From: Candidatus Lambdaproteobacteria bacterium RIFOXYD2_FULL_56_26
GTDB lineage: Bacteria > SAR324 > XYD2-FULL-50-16
Length of the DNA stretch: 64,000 nucleotides
Direction: 5' to 3'
NCBI GenBank assembly: GCA_001783715.1
Contig: MFNF01000001.1
Coordinates: 434,001-498,000, forward strand
The notes under the pieces were generated by a model, which was given only the letters and a program-made list of their open reading frames with translations, ran no database searches and was not told the DNA's origin. The first letter of the stretch is position 1; each line of letters opens with the position of its first letter. This document shows positions 16,896 to 25,421 of this stretch, in pieces. A program made the translations under genes and the position numbers.

Positions 16896-17578
16896 AGCAC
16901 CTCCCCTTGCAAAAAGCGGGTAATCACTCGCCCGGCGCTGATCCCATCATCGGCCCAGGCATCGGCCCGGACTACCTTGTACAATTCCGGGTCAAAGCGG
17001 AAGGGGGCACCTCCTACCACCAACTTGATCCGATCCTCCACCCCCCGTTGGGCCAAAAGCTCCCGTACCGCCAAGGCTCCCTGTTCGCCCCGGGCGGTGT
17101 GGACCATCATTGCCGAAATGGCGATTACACCGGCACCCCTCGCCTGGGCCTCATCAACAAACTTCTCCGGGGAAACGTTGACCCCCAGGTCGGTCACCTC
17201 GACCATCAAGGACTTGAGGCAACCGATCACGATCCTTTTGCCCAGGGTGTGCAGGTCGCCAAAAGCGGTACCGATCACCACCCGGCCCAGGACTGCAGGT
17301 TTTTGGGAGAACTTGGAAAGCAGCAGGTCAGTAACTTGGGAGGCAATCTGGGCGGTCATGAAATGTTGGGCCAAGCTGGCGTTAAAGTCCTCGCTGACCG
17401 CCTTGATCATCCGGTCCATGGAGGGGATCACGGCGGAAAAAACCAACTCCTCGGCGCTGATCCCTTGGTCCAAGGCCTGCTGAACTACCGCAAAGGCTCG
17501 GTTCCGGTCGGTATCAAAGACCGCTTGGTAAAACGCCTCGGTCACTCCAACGATTTCAGGACTGCCGTTTGTCGCCAT
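16892..17578 (-). CDS. corrinoid-binding methyl-carrier protein (MtbC/MttC type)
   Basis: This is a B12-binding methyl carrier of 228 residues. A helical cap domain (about 10-90) includes SAEELVFSAVIPSMDRM. A Rossmann-like domain carries the D108-x-H110-x-x-G113 motif, where the histidine is the lower cobalt ligand. VVGGAPF near the C-terminus matches the family's GG loop. The ATG at 17578 follows AAGAGGGAAA. A longer in-frame start would reach into the promoter and is rejected. It heads the operon with the UroD-like, DUF1638 and kinase genes, and a divergent gene encodes the matching activator. Confidence 0.9.
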   Translation of the reverse strand: MATNGSPEIVGVTEAFYQAVFDTDRNRAFAVVQQALDQGISAEELVFSAVIPSMDRMIKAVSEDFNASLAQHFMTAQIASQVTDLLLSKFSQKPAVLGRVVIGTAFGDLHTLGKRIVIGCLKSLMVEVTDLGVNVSPEKFVDEAQARGAGVIAISAMMVHTARGEQGALAVRELLAQRGVEDRIKLVVGGAPFRFDPELYKVVRADAWADDGISAGRVITRFLQGEVL

Positions 17579-17599
17579 TTTCCCTCTTCCATGGCCCTG

Positions 17600-17680
17600 T
17601 GGCGGAACGATTTGTTGTCCGCCAACAGTTTGCTCTTCCCCACCGTGCCCATTATCACTCTTTTTACGGTCCAATTGCAA
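17600..17680 (-). promoter_or_regulatory. promoter and inverted repeat of the corrinoid operon
   Basis: On the minus strand TTGCAA (17675-17680), 18 bases and GATAAT (17651-17656) form a sigma-70-like promoter. Downstream, TGGCGGA and TCCGCCA (17600-17606 and 17618-17624) form a 7-bp inverted repeat with an 11-base spacer. It would lie at about +20 to +44 and end 22 bases before the first ATG. It could be an operator or a leader hairpin. The region also separates the operon from the divergent activator gene. Confidence 0.45.
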
Positions 17681-17775
17681 TACAAAAGCCCGAATCAAAC
17701 CGACTCTCCATTCAAAGGTTGCAACGGTCCCACGGTTCCCCTAGAATGAGGCAGAACCTTATTTCCCAAAGACCG

Positions 17776-19365
17776 ATGGACCGTCTTTTGCTCAGCGGAC
17801 CCCAGGGTTCATTGACCCTAGATTATACTCCCGGCCCAACCCTGGCGGAGTTGCTGGGGTCCGGCACCGGGGCGATACCGGGGTCCTGTTCGGCTCAAGG
17901 GCTTTGTGGGCTTTGCCGGGTACAGGTTCACCATGCACAAGTGGACCTTGCCCCGGCCGACAAGGCCGAAGCTGCCACCTTGGGGGAAAAAAGACTGGCC
18001 CAAGGTTGGCGGCTCGCCTGTCGGTTTCGTCCCCAGGGGCAAGTGGAGCTGTGGCTGCCCCGGCAAGAGACGGGGCAGGTTTGGCGGCAGACCTCCCCTT
18101 GGCTCCCCCACTTCCCCGCTCCGCTCCGGGCATTGGCTCCCGCCGAACCTAGACTGGGACTGGCCATTGACCTGGGGACCACCCACCTCAGTTTAGGGTT
18201 GGTGGACCGCAAAACCGGGACCCTGTTGCAGGCCCTTTGGGGCCAAAACCCCCAAAAAACCGCCGGAAAGGACCTGCTCTCCAGACTCAGCCAAGCCAAG
18301 GATTCCGAGGCCCGAGTCTGGTTGCAACAATCCGTAGGCCATGCCTTGGCCCAGGGGCTGGGGGAGCTTTTGGGCTTGGCCAAAGCGGCGGCCCCGGAGG
18401 TGGGCCGAGTCTCGCTGGTGGGCAACCGGGCCATGTTGGCGCTCTTTTTGGGTTTGGAGCCGGATTCCTTGCTCGACCCCAACCGCTGGGAGGACTCGGC
18501 CCAGAGCCTGGAAGGGGCCGGTTTGTCTTGGCCGCAGGCCTGGGGACTGGCACCGGGAACCGGCTTAGACCTGCTGCCGCCCCTGGGCGGATTTGTCGGC
18601 TCGGACCTCTTGGCCGGAATCTTTGCCGCCGACGTTGCCTCTTTGGGCGAACCTGCCTTGGTGATCGACTTTGGCACCAACATCGAAATCGCCCTTTGGG
18701 ACGGAAAACAAGGCTGGGCTACATCGGTGGCCGGGGGACCGGCGTTTGAAGGGTCGGGGTTGCGCTTTGGGATCGGGGCCATTGCCGGGGCGATCGACCA
18801 ACTTTCCTGGAACCCAGGCCCGGAGCCCCAGGCCCGCTGGGTCGAGCCCGGCCCCCCTTGGGGGCTTTGCGGGCCGGGGTTTGTGGACCTCTTTTACCAC
18901 CTCCGGCAGTCCGGGCAGGCTGATGCCCTGGGCCGCTTTGCTCCCCAACTGGAGGGGAAATTTTGTTTTACGGTGGCTGGGGAGGATTTTTGGGTAGGCC
19001 CCAAGGACCTGGACCGGTTTGCCCAAGCCAAGGCGGCGGTAGGTGCCGGGATTCTGCTGTTGCTGCGCCGGGCGGGGATCGGGCTCCAAGAGGTCAAGAA
19101 GCTGCACCTCGCCGGGGCCTTCGGCCAAGGGCTCAACTTGGTTTCGGCCCAAGCCTTGGGACTCTTGCCCAACCTCCCGGCACAGCGGTTCTTGCGGATG
19201 GGCAACGCAGCTTTGGCCGGAGCGGTTTTGGCGCTGGTTCACCCCCAAAGCGGGGAAAAATTGACCGACCTCAAGTCACGGTTCCAAACCTTGAATCTGG
19301 CCAACCAACCGGAGTTTGAGGAATTGTTTTTCTCCCAACTCCTGCTTGAGCCCCTGGCCCCCTGA
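17776..19365 (+). CDS. 2Fe-2S / ASKHA corrinoid reductive activator (RACo/DUF4445-like)
   Basis: This protein should use ATP to re-reduce inactive Co(II) corrinoid proteins to the Co(I) state. The N-terminal plant-type 2Fe-2S domain has C38, C44, C47 and C82 (CX5CX2C...C). The C-terminal DUF4445 ASKHA region follows, with phosphate loops AIDLGTTHLSLGLVD and LVIDFGTNIEIALWD and the conserved LAGAFGQGL near the end. The 529-residue length fits shorter members of the family. ATG 17776 is chosen because the ferredoxin strand begins there; ATG 17746 in the same frame is possible. It is divergent from the corrinoid carrier operon. Confidence 0.88.
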   Translation: MDRLLLSGPQGSLTLDYTPGPTLAELLGSGTGAIPGSCSAQGLCGLCRVQVHHAQVDLAPADKAEAATLGEKRLAQGWRLACRFRPQGQVELWLPRQETGQVWRQTSPWLPHFPAPLRALAPAEPRLGLAIDLGTTHLSLGLVDRKTGTLLQALWGQNPQKTAGKDLLSRLSQAKDSEARVWLQQSVGHALAQGLGELLGLAKAAAPEVGRVSLVGNRAMLALFLGLEPDSLLDPNRWEDSAQSLEGAGLSWPQAWGLAPGTGLDLLPPLGGFVGSDLLAGIFAADVASLGEPALVIDFGTNIEIALWDGKQGWATSVAGGPAFEGSGLRFGIGAIAGAIDQLSWNPGPEPQARWVEPGPPWGLCGPGFVDLFYHLRQSGQADALGRFAPQLEGKFCFTVAGEDFWVGPKDLDRFAQAKAAVGAGILLLLRRAGIGLQEVKKLHLAGAFGQGLNLVSAQALGLLPNLPAQRFLRMGNAALAGAVLALVHPQSGEKLTDLKSRFQTLNLANQPEFEELFFSQLLLEPLAP

Positions 19366-19372
19366 GGGCGGT

Positions 19373-22300
19373 CTAGGCCGGCTCGGTCTTCAAAGCCTGT
19401 TTTTGGAAGAACTGCCCCCACATCTGCAGGGTGTCCACCAGGGTTTGGGGCATCAAAGGTTTGGTTAGGTAGCCGTCAAACCCCTGGGCCGCATAAGACA
19501 GCAGGTCCTCGGTGGCGGCATTGGCGGTGAGCGCCAGGATCTTGGGCCGGTGGTTGCCCATTTGGTCCCAAATCTGGTGGGTCGCCATGATCCCGTCCAT
19601 CCTGGGCATCTGGATGTCCATCAAAACCAGCTGGAATGCCCCTTCCACCACCTTTTGGACCGCTTCTTCCCCGTCGGTGGCCGTGGTAGCCACGTAGCCC
19701 ATCCGCTCCAACATCTTGGAGGTCAGCCGGAGGTTCAAAGGGTTGTCGTCGGCCACCAGAATCTCCATGGGGTACAGCTTGGCCAACTCGGGGTAGGCGG
19801 CCTTTTTTCCGCCCAGGTTTTCTTCCAGCTTCCCGCTCAACGCCCGCTCCAAAGTCCCATAGAGGAAGGAGCGTCTCATCGGCCAAGGCAAGGACCAGGG
19901 GTCCTTTTTGGCTTCCTTCTCCCCCTTGAGGTAAAGCACCGGACCGGGGGCCGCCTGCTTTAGCTCCGCCAAAAAAGGCTTGAGCGACAGGTCGGTCAGC
20001 CTGCGGTCCACCAGGATCAAATCCACCGATTCTTTGAGCAGTTGGGGACTCCAAAACCTCGAATTGACCACTGTGACCTTGAGACCCCATTGTTCCAGTG
20101 GGTCAAGCAGTACCTTGGTCTTGTTCAGATCGTCACTGACCCAAAGCAGCCGTTTGGACAAAAAGGCCGGGTCGTTGGCCTTTTCAAAGTTCTTGAGTTC
20201 CCGCTTGAAGGGCTTGAGCGGCAAGGTAAAGGAAAAGTTTGAACCCACCTTGGGCTCACTTTCCATCCAAATCCTCCCGCCCATCAGCAGCACCAGCTTT
20301 TTGCAGATCGCCAGCCCCAGGCCCGTCCCGCCGTACTTGCGGCTCAAGGAACCGTCCACCTGTTTGAAGGCCTCAAACAGGTTGTCCTGGTACTCTTGGG
20401 GGATCCCGATCCCGGTGTCCCGGACCTGGAATTCCAAGGAGGTTTTGGCGGCATCCAAACGGCAAACCAACTGCACCGAGCCTTGTTCGGTAAATTTGAT
20501 GGCATTGCCTACCAGATTGATCAAAACCTGATTGAGCCTCGTTTCATCGGCCAAGACCGACCAGGGAACCTCGCTGTCCATCTGGCAGGCCAAGTCCAAT
20601 CCCTTGACCTCCGCCTGGACGTTGAGGATCTCGATCACCGTTTCCATCAGGTTCAAGGGGTCCACCCGACCCTCGTGGATCTCCATCCGGCCCGCTTCGA
20701 TCTTGGAGTAATCCAAAATGCCGTTGAGGATGTTCAGGAGATTTTCGCCGCTGGTGGTGATCGCCTCAATGTATTCCTGCTGGTCCTCATCCAGGTGGGT
20801 GTCCCGAAGCAGATTGCTCATCCCCAGCACGGAGTTGAGCGGGGTTCTGATCTCGTGGCTCATGGTGGCCAGAAATTCGGCCTTGGCCTTGACCGCCGAT
20901 CTGGCTTCCTCGTTGGCCCTACGGAGCTGGGTCTCGATCCGTTTGATGCCGGTGATGTCCACCACAAAGGTAATGGCCCGCCGTTCCTTCTCGGGCCCCG
21001 AAAAAATGGCGGTCTTGGACAGCAGAACCTGTTTGGTTCCCTTCAGGTTCAAGGCCCATTCCCTGGGTTGCAGTTCTTCTTGGGTCCCGGTGTCGTTGCC
21101 GAACACCACCAAATCCTTGGGAAAAAAGTCGGTGACCGGCTTGTCCACCAGGCTGTCCGACTCGATCTTAAAAAATGCGGCCAAGGCGGGGTTGGCATAT
21201 TCGATTTGCCCTTGTGGATCGGAGACCAAAATCCCCACCGGGGTATGGTCCACAAAGGCCTTGAACCTCTGTTCGGAAGCAAACAGTGCCTGTTCGGCCC
21301 CTTTGCGTTCCCCCAATTCCTGTTGGATCCGCCGGTAGATCTGCTCCATCTCATCGGTGCTTTGGTTGACCTGGGTCTCCAGCCAGCGGTTGGCATGAAC
21401 CAAATTCCGTTCGGCCTGGCTTTTTTTCCAAAAATAATAACCCAAGTAAAAGGTTGCCAGTCCCAGCACAAAACAACCAAAAAGACTTAAACTCAACGCC
21501 CAGGCCCGGTGGTTGTTTTCCTCGGGCCCCCAAAACAACGCTTGGGCCTGGAGCTGGTTCCTTTCCAGCCCCAGTTCCTTGAGCGCATGGCGGTTGTAAA
21601 TCCAGGTAAGCAGACTCTTTTGCTGGACTGTCCCTCCGCCCTTGGTCTCCAAGAGAGGCACCGCCTGGGCGGCCAGATTTTTTCCCAAGTAGAAGCTCGA
21701 CACCACCGGCCCACCCAAGGCACCCCAGGGGATCTGGTAGGCAAACAAAGGCAGGATCGGCACCGGACGCTCCAAGGCAGGCAACTGTTGGGCCTGTTCC
21801 AAGGCTTCGGAATAGCCCAACAGCACCAAGGAATCCTGGGGCAACTGGTTCAGCTCCCGGCCCAAACGCTCAAAGTCCAGCCCCTCCAGGAACAAAAAGG
21901 TGAGGTTTCTAAAGTGGGCTACCGGCTCGGTCAAAAGTGGCTTCAACAAAGCCCCGGGACCGGAGGGGTCGTTGACCACATAAACCTCCTGGGTTTGGGG
22001 GAAGAGCTGTAGCGCCGCCTTCAGCTGGAGTTCTAGGTCCGGGGTCGAGACCATCCCGCCGATCCGTTCCTCCCCGGTCAAAGCCGCCGGAGAAAGTGGG
22101 GTCTTGAGGCCCACCAAAAGCGGGGTGCCCTGCACAAAGGCAGCCCCGTCGCCGGTCGCCCATTCGAGGGTGGCCGGGTCGGTGACTAGGATCAGGTCCG
22201 GTCGATTGTTTTTGTAGCTTTGCCCGAGCAAAGCGGCCAGAGTGGGGCCGCTGGTGGGGTCGGTCCATTCGGCGGCCTCAAAGGAGCGCCAACTCAAGGG

Positions 22301-22471
22301 AAGGAAAAGTCCGGCCTCGTTCGCCCCTTTTTTGAACCCCTGCTCCAGCCCATGGTTCCAGGGGTGGGAAACCGGTTCTCCAGTCAAGGCCAAAACACCG
22401 CCGGCCCAAACCGGAGAAGCTCCGGTCAGCAACAACAGCAGAGAAATCCAAAGTGTGGGAACTAGTCTCAT
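19373..22471 (-). CDS. membrane hybrid histidine kinase with periplasmic ABC-binding-protein-like sensor
   Basis: This is a 1032-residue sensor kinase. A signal peptide (1-23, ending VWA) leads into a periplasmic domain of about 300 residues that resembles ABC-transporter substrate-binding (ABC_sub_bind) folds. One membrane helix spans about 324-347, followed by a coiled coil and a PAS domain (about 400-512). HisKA has H539 in ATMSHEIRTPLN. The ATPase motifs NLVGNAIKF, DTGIG and GTGLGL follow. A degenerate receiver-like region (LLWVSDDLNKTK ... LILVDRRLTD) precedes a canonical C-terminal receiver (LMDIQMPRMDG). The ligand is unknown. It ends 7 bases from the convergent activator gene. Confidence 0.88.
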   Translation of the reverse strand: MRLVPTLWISLLLLLTGASPVWAGGVLALTGEPVSHPWNHGLEQGFKKGANEAGLFLPLSWRSFEAAEWTDPTSGPTLAALLGQSYKNNRPDLILVTDPATLEWATGDGAAFVQGTPLLVGLKTPLSPAALTGEERIGGMVSTPDLELQLKAALQLFPQTQEVYVVNDPSGPGALLKPLLTEPVAHFRNLTFLFLEGLDFERLGRELNQLPQDSLVLLGYSEALEQAQQLPALERPVPILPLFAYQIPWGALGGPVVSSFYLGKNLAAQAVPLLETKGGGTVQQKSLLTWIYNRHALKELGLERNQLQAQALFWGPEENNHRAWALSLSLFGCFVLGLATFYLGYYFWKKSQAERNLVHANRWLETQVNQSTDEMEQIYRRIQQELGERKGAEQALFASEQRFKAFVDHTPVGILVSDPQGQIEYANPALAAFFKIESDSLVDKPVTDFFPKDLVVFGNDTGTQEELQPREWALNLKGTKQVLLSKTAIFSGPEKERRAITFVVDITGIKRIETQLRRANEEARSAVKAKAEFLATMSHEIRTPLNSVLGMSNLLRDTHLDEDQQEYIEAITTSGENLLNILNGILDYSKIEAGRMEIHEGRVDPLNLMETVIEILNVQAEVKGLDLACQMDSEVPWSVLADETRLNQVLINLVGNAIKFTEQGSVQLVCRLDAAKTSLEFQVRDTGIGIPQEYQDNLFEAFKQVDGSLSRKYGGTGLGLAICKKLVLLMGGRIWMESEPKVGSNFSFTLPLKPFKRELKNFEKANDPAFLSKRLLWVSDDLNKTKVLLDPLEQWGLKVTVVNSRFWSPQLLKESVDLILVDRRLTDLSLKPFLAELKQAAPGPVLYLKGEKEAKKDPWSLPWPMRRSFLYGTLERALSGKLEENLGGKKAAYPELAKLYPMEILVADDNPLNLRLTSKMLERMGYVATTATDGEEAVQKVVEGAFQLVLMDIQMPRMDGIMATHQIWDQMGNHRPKILALTANAATEDLLSYAAQGFDGYLTKPLMPQTLVDTLQMWGQFFQKQALKTEPA

Positions 22472-22625
22472 GGCCTTTCTAGGGAAATATTCCTAGGTCT
22501 CTTTCCAAGAAGGTACAAGATGTCTCGGTAAAATTCCAGGAAAAAATTGCTCCAAAAGCCCTGCCTACTTGCCATTACGCCAACGAAAGCCTATATTTTG
22601 GTAAATTTTTTACCAAGGAGAAAGA

Positions 22626-23399
22626 ATGGTCTTATTGGATCAAGTGATTGTAGTGACCGGCGGGGCCGGTTTGATCGGCAAAGAAATCGTCCGGCGCATC
22701 TCCGCCGCCGGTGCCATCTCGATCATCGCCGACATGGACCCGGACCGTTCCCAAGCGACCATGGAGTCGTTGGTCCAGGAGAACCCCAATGCCCGCATTG
22801 AGGCCCTCAAGCTGGACATCACCTCCAAGGAATCCCTGCAAAATCTGATCTCCACCCTGCACCAGCGGTTTGGCCGGATCGATGCTCTGGTCAACAACGC
22901 CTACCCTCGGAACAAGGCCTACGGAAGGCCCTTTTTCGAGGTGGAGTACGCCGACCTCTGTGAGAACCTGAGCCTGCACCTGGGCGGATACTTCCTGGCC
23001 AGCCAGCAGTTTGCCGGCTATTTTAAGACCCAAGGGCGGGGCAATATCCTCAACGTTTCTAGTATCTACGGGGTGGTGGCACCGAAGTTCGAGGTGTACA
23101 AAGGCACCTCCATGGGTATGCCGGTCGAATATGCCTTGATCAAATCGGGGCTGTTGCAGCTGACCAAATATTTGGCCAAGTCTTTTAAAGGGCTCAACAT
23201 TCGGGTCAACGCCATCAGCCCCGGCGGGATCTTGGACAAACAGCCTGAACCCTTTTTGAGCCAGTACAAAGACCTGTGCCTCAACAAGGGGATGCTGGAC
23301 CCTTCGGACTTGGCGGGAACCTTTGTGTTCCTGCTTTCCGATGCCTCCCGGTACATCAACGGCCAAAACCTGATTGTGGACGATGGCTTTACCCTTTGA
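22626..23399 (+). CDS. short-chain dehydrogenase/reductase, flagellin-modification FlmA/PtmA-like
   Basis: This is a 257-residue classical SDR. The NAD(P) motif TGGAGLIG is at residues 11-18, NNA at 89-91, and the catalytic YxxxK is YALIK. The ending, with GMLDPSDLAGTFVFLLSD and YINGQNLIVDDGFTL, resembles oxidoreductases annotated as flagellin modification protein A (PtmA/FlmA), which act on nonulosonate-type sugars. No other glycosylation gene is adjacent, so the substrate is uncertain. AAGGAGAAAGA precedes the ATG. Its 3' end overlaps the convergent GMC gene by 11 bases. Confidence 0.8.
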   Translation: MVLLDQVIVVTGGAGLIGKEIVRRISAAGAISIIADMDPDRSQATMESLVQENPNARIEALKLDITSKESLQNLISTLHQRFGRIDALVNNAYPRNKAYGRPFFEVEYADLCENLSLHLGGYFLASQQFAGYFKTQGRGNILNVSSIYGVVAPKFEVYKGTSMGMPVEYALIKSGLLQLTKYLAKSFKGLNIRVNAISPGGILDKQPEPFLSQYKDLCLNKGMLDPSDLAGTFVFLLSDASRYINGQNLIVDDGFTL

Positions 23400-24939
23400 G
23401 TTTGGCCAACAACCGTTCACTCAACAGGGCGCTGAGCCCAAACAAGGTCAGTTGCGGGTTGACCCCCAGGCTGGTGGGCAGGATTGAGCCGTCGAAGACA
23501 TAAAGGTTGTCCAACTGGTGGTGCTTGCCGTTGCCGTCCACTACGCCTTGGGCAGGGTCTTTGGACATCCCCGCCCCGCCCATCACATGGGCGCTGGCCA
23601 GTTTGGTCTTGAATATCTCCCGGTCCAGCCCCGGCAACGCCGCCTTGAGGGCCTGGAGCCCCCGGTAAACCCCCGCCTGCTCGTGGAGCGGCAAGACCGC
23701 CTCGGCCCCAGCGGCAAACTGGATCTCCGCCATCACTTCATAAGCCTTCCAAAAGGAAGACCAAAGCTGCGGGGTAATGGGGTAGTCCAAGACCGGCTGC
23801 AGCGCCGAATCCAAAACCACCCGTCCCCCCGGTGCCGCATCCGACATCCCGTCGTGGTGCAAAGCCAAGAGCACTTGGATCTGGTCAAACCGCTTCATCA
23901 AAGCCCGGTGTCCCTGCCCAAGACCCGGCAGGCTGCTGGCCGTCAATACCGGGTGGACCGGCGGTACCTCCAGCTTAAACCCGATCGGCCGGTTGGCCAG
24001 AAACTGGTCGGAATAACGGGTTTGCGGTGCCCCTTCAAAGGCCCGGATCGGCTCCTTAAACAACCCTCCGCTGATGTTGACCGGATGCAAAAAGGTCCGT
24101 TTGCCCAAGGTTCTGTACGGGTCGGGCAGGTTGGAGCGCATTTGCAGGCCCGGCCCGTTGATCGCCCCGGCGGCCAGGATGAAGGTCTTGGCCTCCACCT
24201 CAATGGCCTCTCCGGCGAGGCCCGGATTTTTGGGGTGGATGCAGGTCACCCCGGTCAGGCGGTCCCCCTGGAGGGTAAATTCCTGCGCCCTGGCGTTGTA
24301 AAGCAACCCCCCTCCGGCGGCGGCAAAGTCGGCCAGGAAGGCCTGTCGGGCATCCTTTTTGGCCCCCACCGGGCAGCCTAACCCGCAATACCCAAGGTTC
24401 AGACAGGGGCCAACATTGCGTTTGATCTTGCCCCAATGGTAACCGAGCTTGGTACAGCCGACTTCCAGGACCTGGTTGTTCCGGTTCGGTGTGGTTTCCC
24501 ATTCCCTCACTTCCAGCCTCTGTTCCATCTGTTCCAAAACAGGGGTGAGCCCTTCCAGGGAAACCCCAAACTCTTTGGCCCAATGGTCCAGCACCGATTG
24601 GGGAGGCCGAAAGCAGGTGGCCCAGTTGACCGTGCTGGAGCCGCCCAGCACCCGGCCTTGGAGAATTTTGATGCCCTTGTCTTGGGTCCTGCGGGCCGCC
24701 GAGTCCTGGTAAAACTGGGGATAGGCTTGGGACTCCAACATTTTGAGGTCCTGGGTCCGGTAGTAGGGTCCTTCTTCCACCAACAGCACCCGCAGCCCCG
24801 CCCGGGCCAACCGCTCCGCCGCTACCATACCGCCGGGACCCGAGCCGATCACGACCACATCGGCGTTGAGCTTCATTCCCCGAGCTAGGTCCCCCGCATC
24901 GATGGGTTTTTTGAGTTCTTCGACACCAATGGTAATCAT
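23389..24939 (-). CDS. GMC-family FAD-dependent alcohol oxidoreductase
   Basis: This 516-residue protein has an N-terminal FAD motif GSGPGG (32-37) and the GMC C-terminal block around HVMGGAGM and SILPTSLGVNPQLT, which holds the active-site His/Asn pair. A cysteine cluster at C179, C185 and C189 (CLNLGYCGLGCPVGAKK) marks the long-chain-alcohol/gluconate-dehydrogenase-like subgroup. The likely reaction is oxidation of an alcohol to the aldehyde. The ATG at 24939 overlaps the stop of the small Tat-type subunit by 4 bases. A longer start would read through that gene and is rejected. Confidence 0.87.
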   Translation of the reverse strand: MITIGVEELKKPIDAGDLARGMKLNADVVVIGSGPGGMVAAERLARAGLRVLLVEEGPYYRTQDLKMLESQAYPQFYQDSAARRTQDKGIKILQGRVLGGSSTVNWATCFRPPQSVLDHWAKEFGVSLEGLTPVLEQMEQRLEVREWETTPNRNNQVLEVGCTKLGYHWGKIKRNVGPCLNLGYCGLGCPVGAKKDARQAFLADFAAAGGGLLYNARAQEFTLQGDRLTGVTCIHPKNPGLAGEAIEVEAKTFILAAGAINGPGLQMRSNLPDPYRTLGKRTFLHPVNISGGLFKEPIRAFEGAPQTRYSDQFLANRPIGFKLEVPPVHPVLTASSLPGLGQGHRALMKRFDQIQVLLALHHDGMSDAAPGGRVVLDSALQPVLDYPITPQLWSSFWKAYEVMAEIQFAAGAEAVLPLHEQAGVYRGLQALKAALPGLDREIFKTKLASAHVMGGAGMSKDPAQGVVDGNGKHHQLDNLYVFDGSILPTSLGVNPQLTLFGLSALLSERLLAKLKG

Positions 24940-25421
24940 CCTTGTACCTTCAAGACCGGTGGCCCAGGGTACCCGATGGCCTCCCAGGAGCTGGGGTTGG
25001 CGTAATAGGTGGAAAGAATCAGCTCCTGGAGGCCCACATAAGCGACCCGCAGGGTGTTGAACCGGCTGTTTGACCAACCTTGGATCATCTCCAAGACCAC
25101 TTCCTTGGGGGTCTGCTGCCAACCGCCCCAGCCGCCGCCCAGCAGCGCCTTGGTGGGCGGGAAGTCCAACAGGTAGCCCAGCTCTACCAGCTCCTTTTGG
25201 GACTGGCTGCTCAGGCCACTGATCGCCTGTTCGAGGTCGAGCAAAAAAAGTTTCCGGTCAAAGGGGTCCACCCCTGCCAAAAAGGCTTCGGACAAGGCGC
25301 TCCAGCAGGTCGCCGGGGCCGCCTTGGCAAGGGCGAACGAGCCAAAGCCCAACATCATCGTGCCCAAAAACCCGGTTTTAAGCCAAAACCGCCGTTCCCG
25401 GTTTATTTGCCGATCATCCAT
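24936..25421 (-). CDS. twin-arginine-signal small subunit associated with the GMC dehydrogenase
   Basis: The 161-residue protein starts with RERRFWLKTGFLGTMMLGFG (residues 9-28), a twin-arginine-type signal with a hydrophobic core. The remainder (about 40-150) resembles gluconate 2-dehydrogenase subunit 3-like proteins, which help export or attach the catalytic flavoprotein. The chosen ATG (25421) overlaps the aldehyde dehydrogenase stop by 19 bases; an upstream TTG/ATG extension gives an implausible N-terminus. Its coupling to the GMC gene by an ATGA overlap supports a shared complex. Confidence 0.75.
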   Translation of the reverse strand: MDDRQINRERRFWLKTGFLGTMMLGFGSFALAKAAPATCWSALSEAFLAGVDPFDRKLFLLDLEQAISGLSSQSQKELVELGYLLDFPPTKALLGGGWGGWQQTPKEVVLEMIQGWSNSRFNTLRVAYVGLQELILSTYYANPSSWEAIGYPGPPVLKVQG

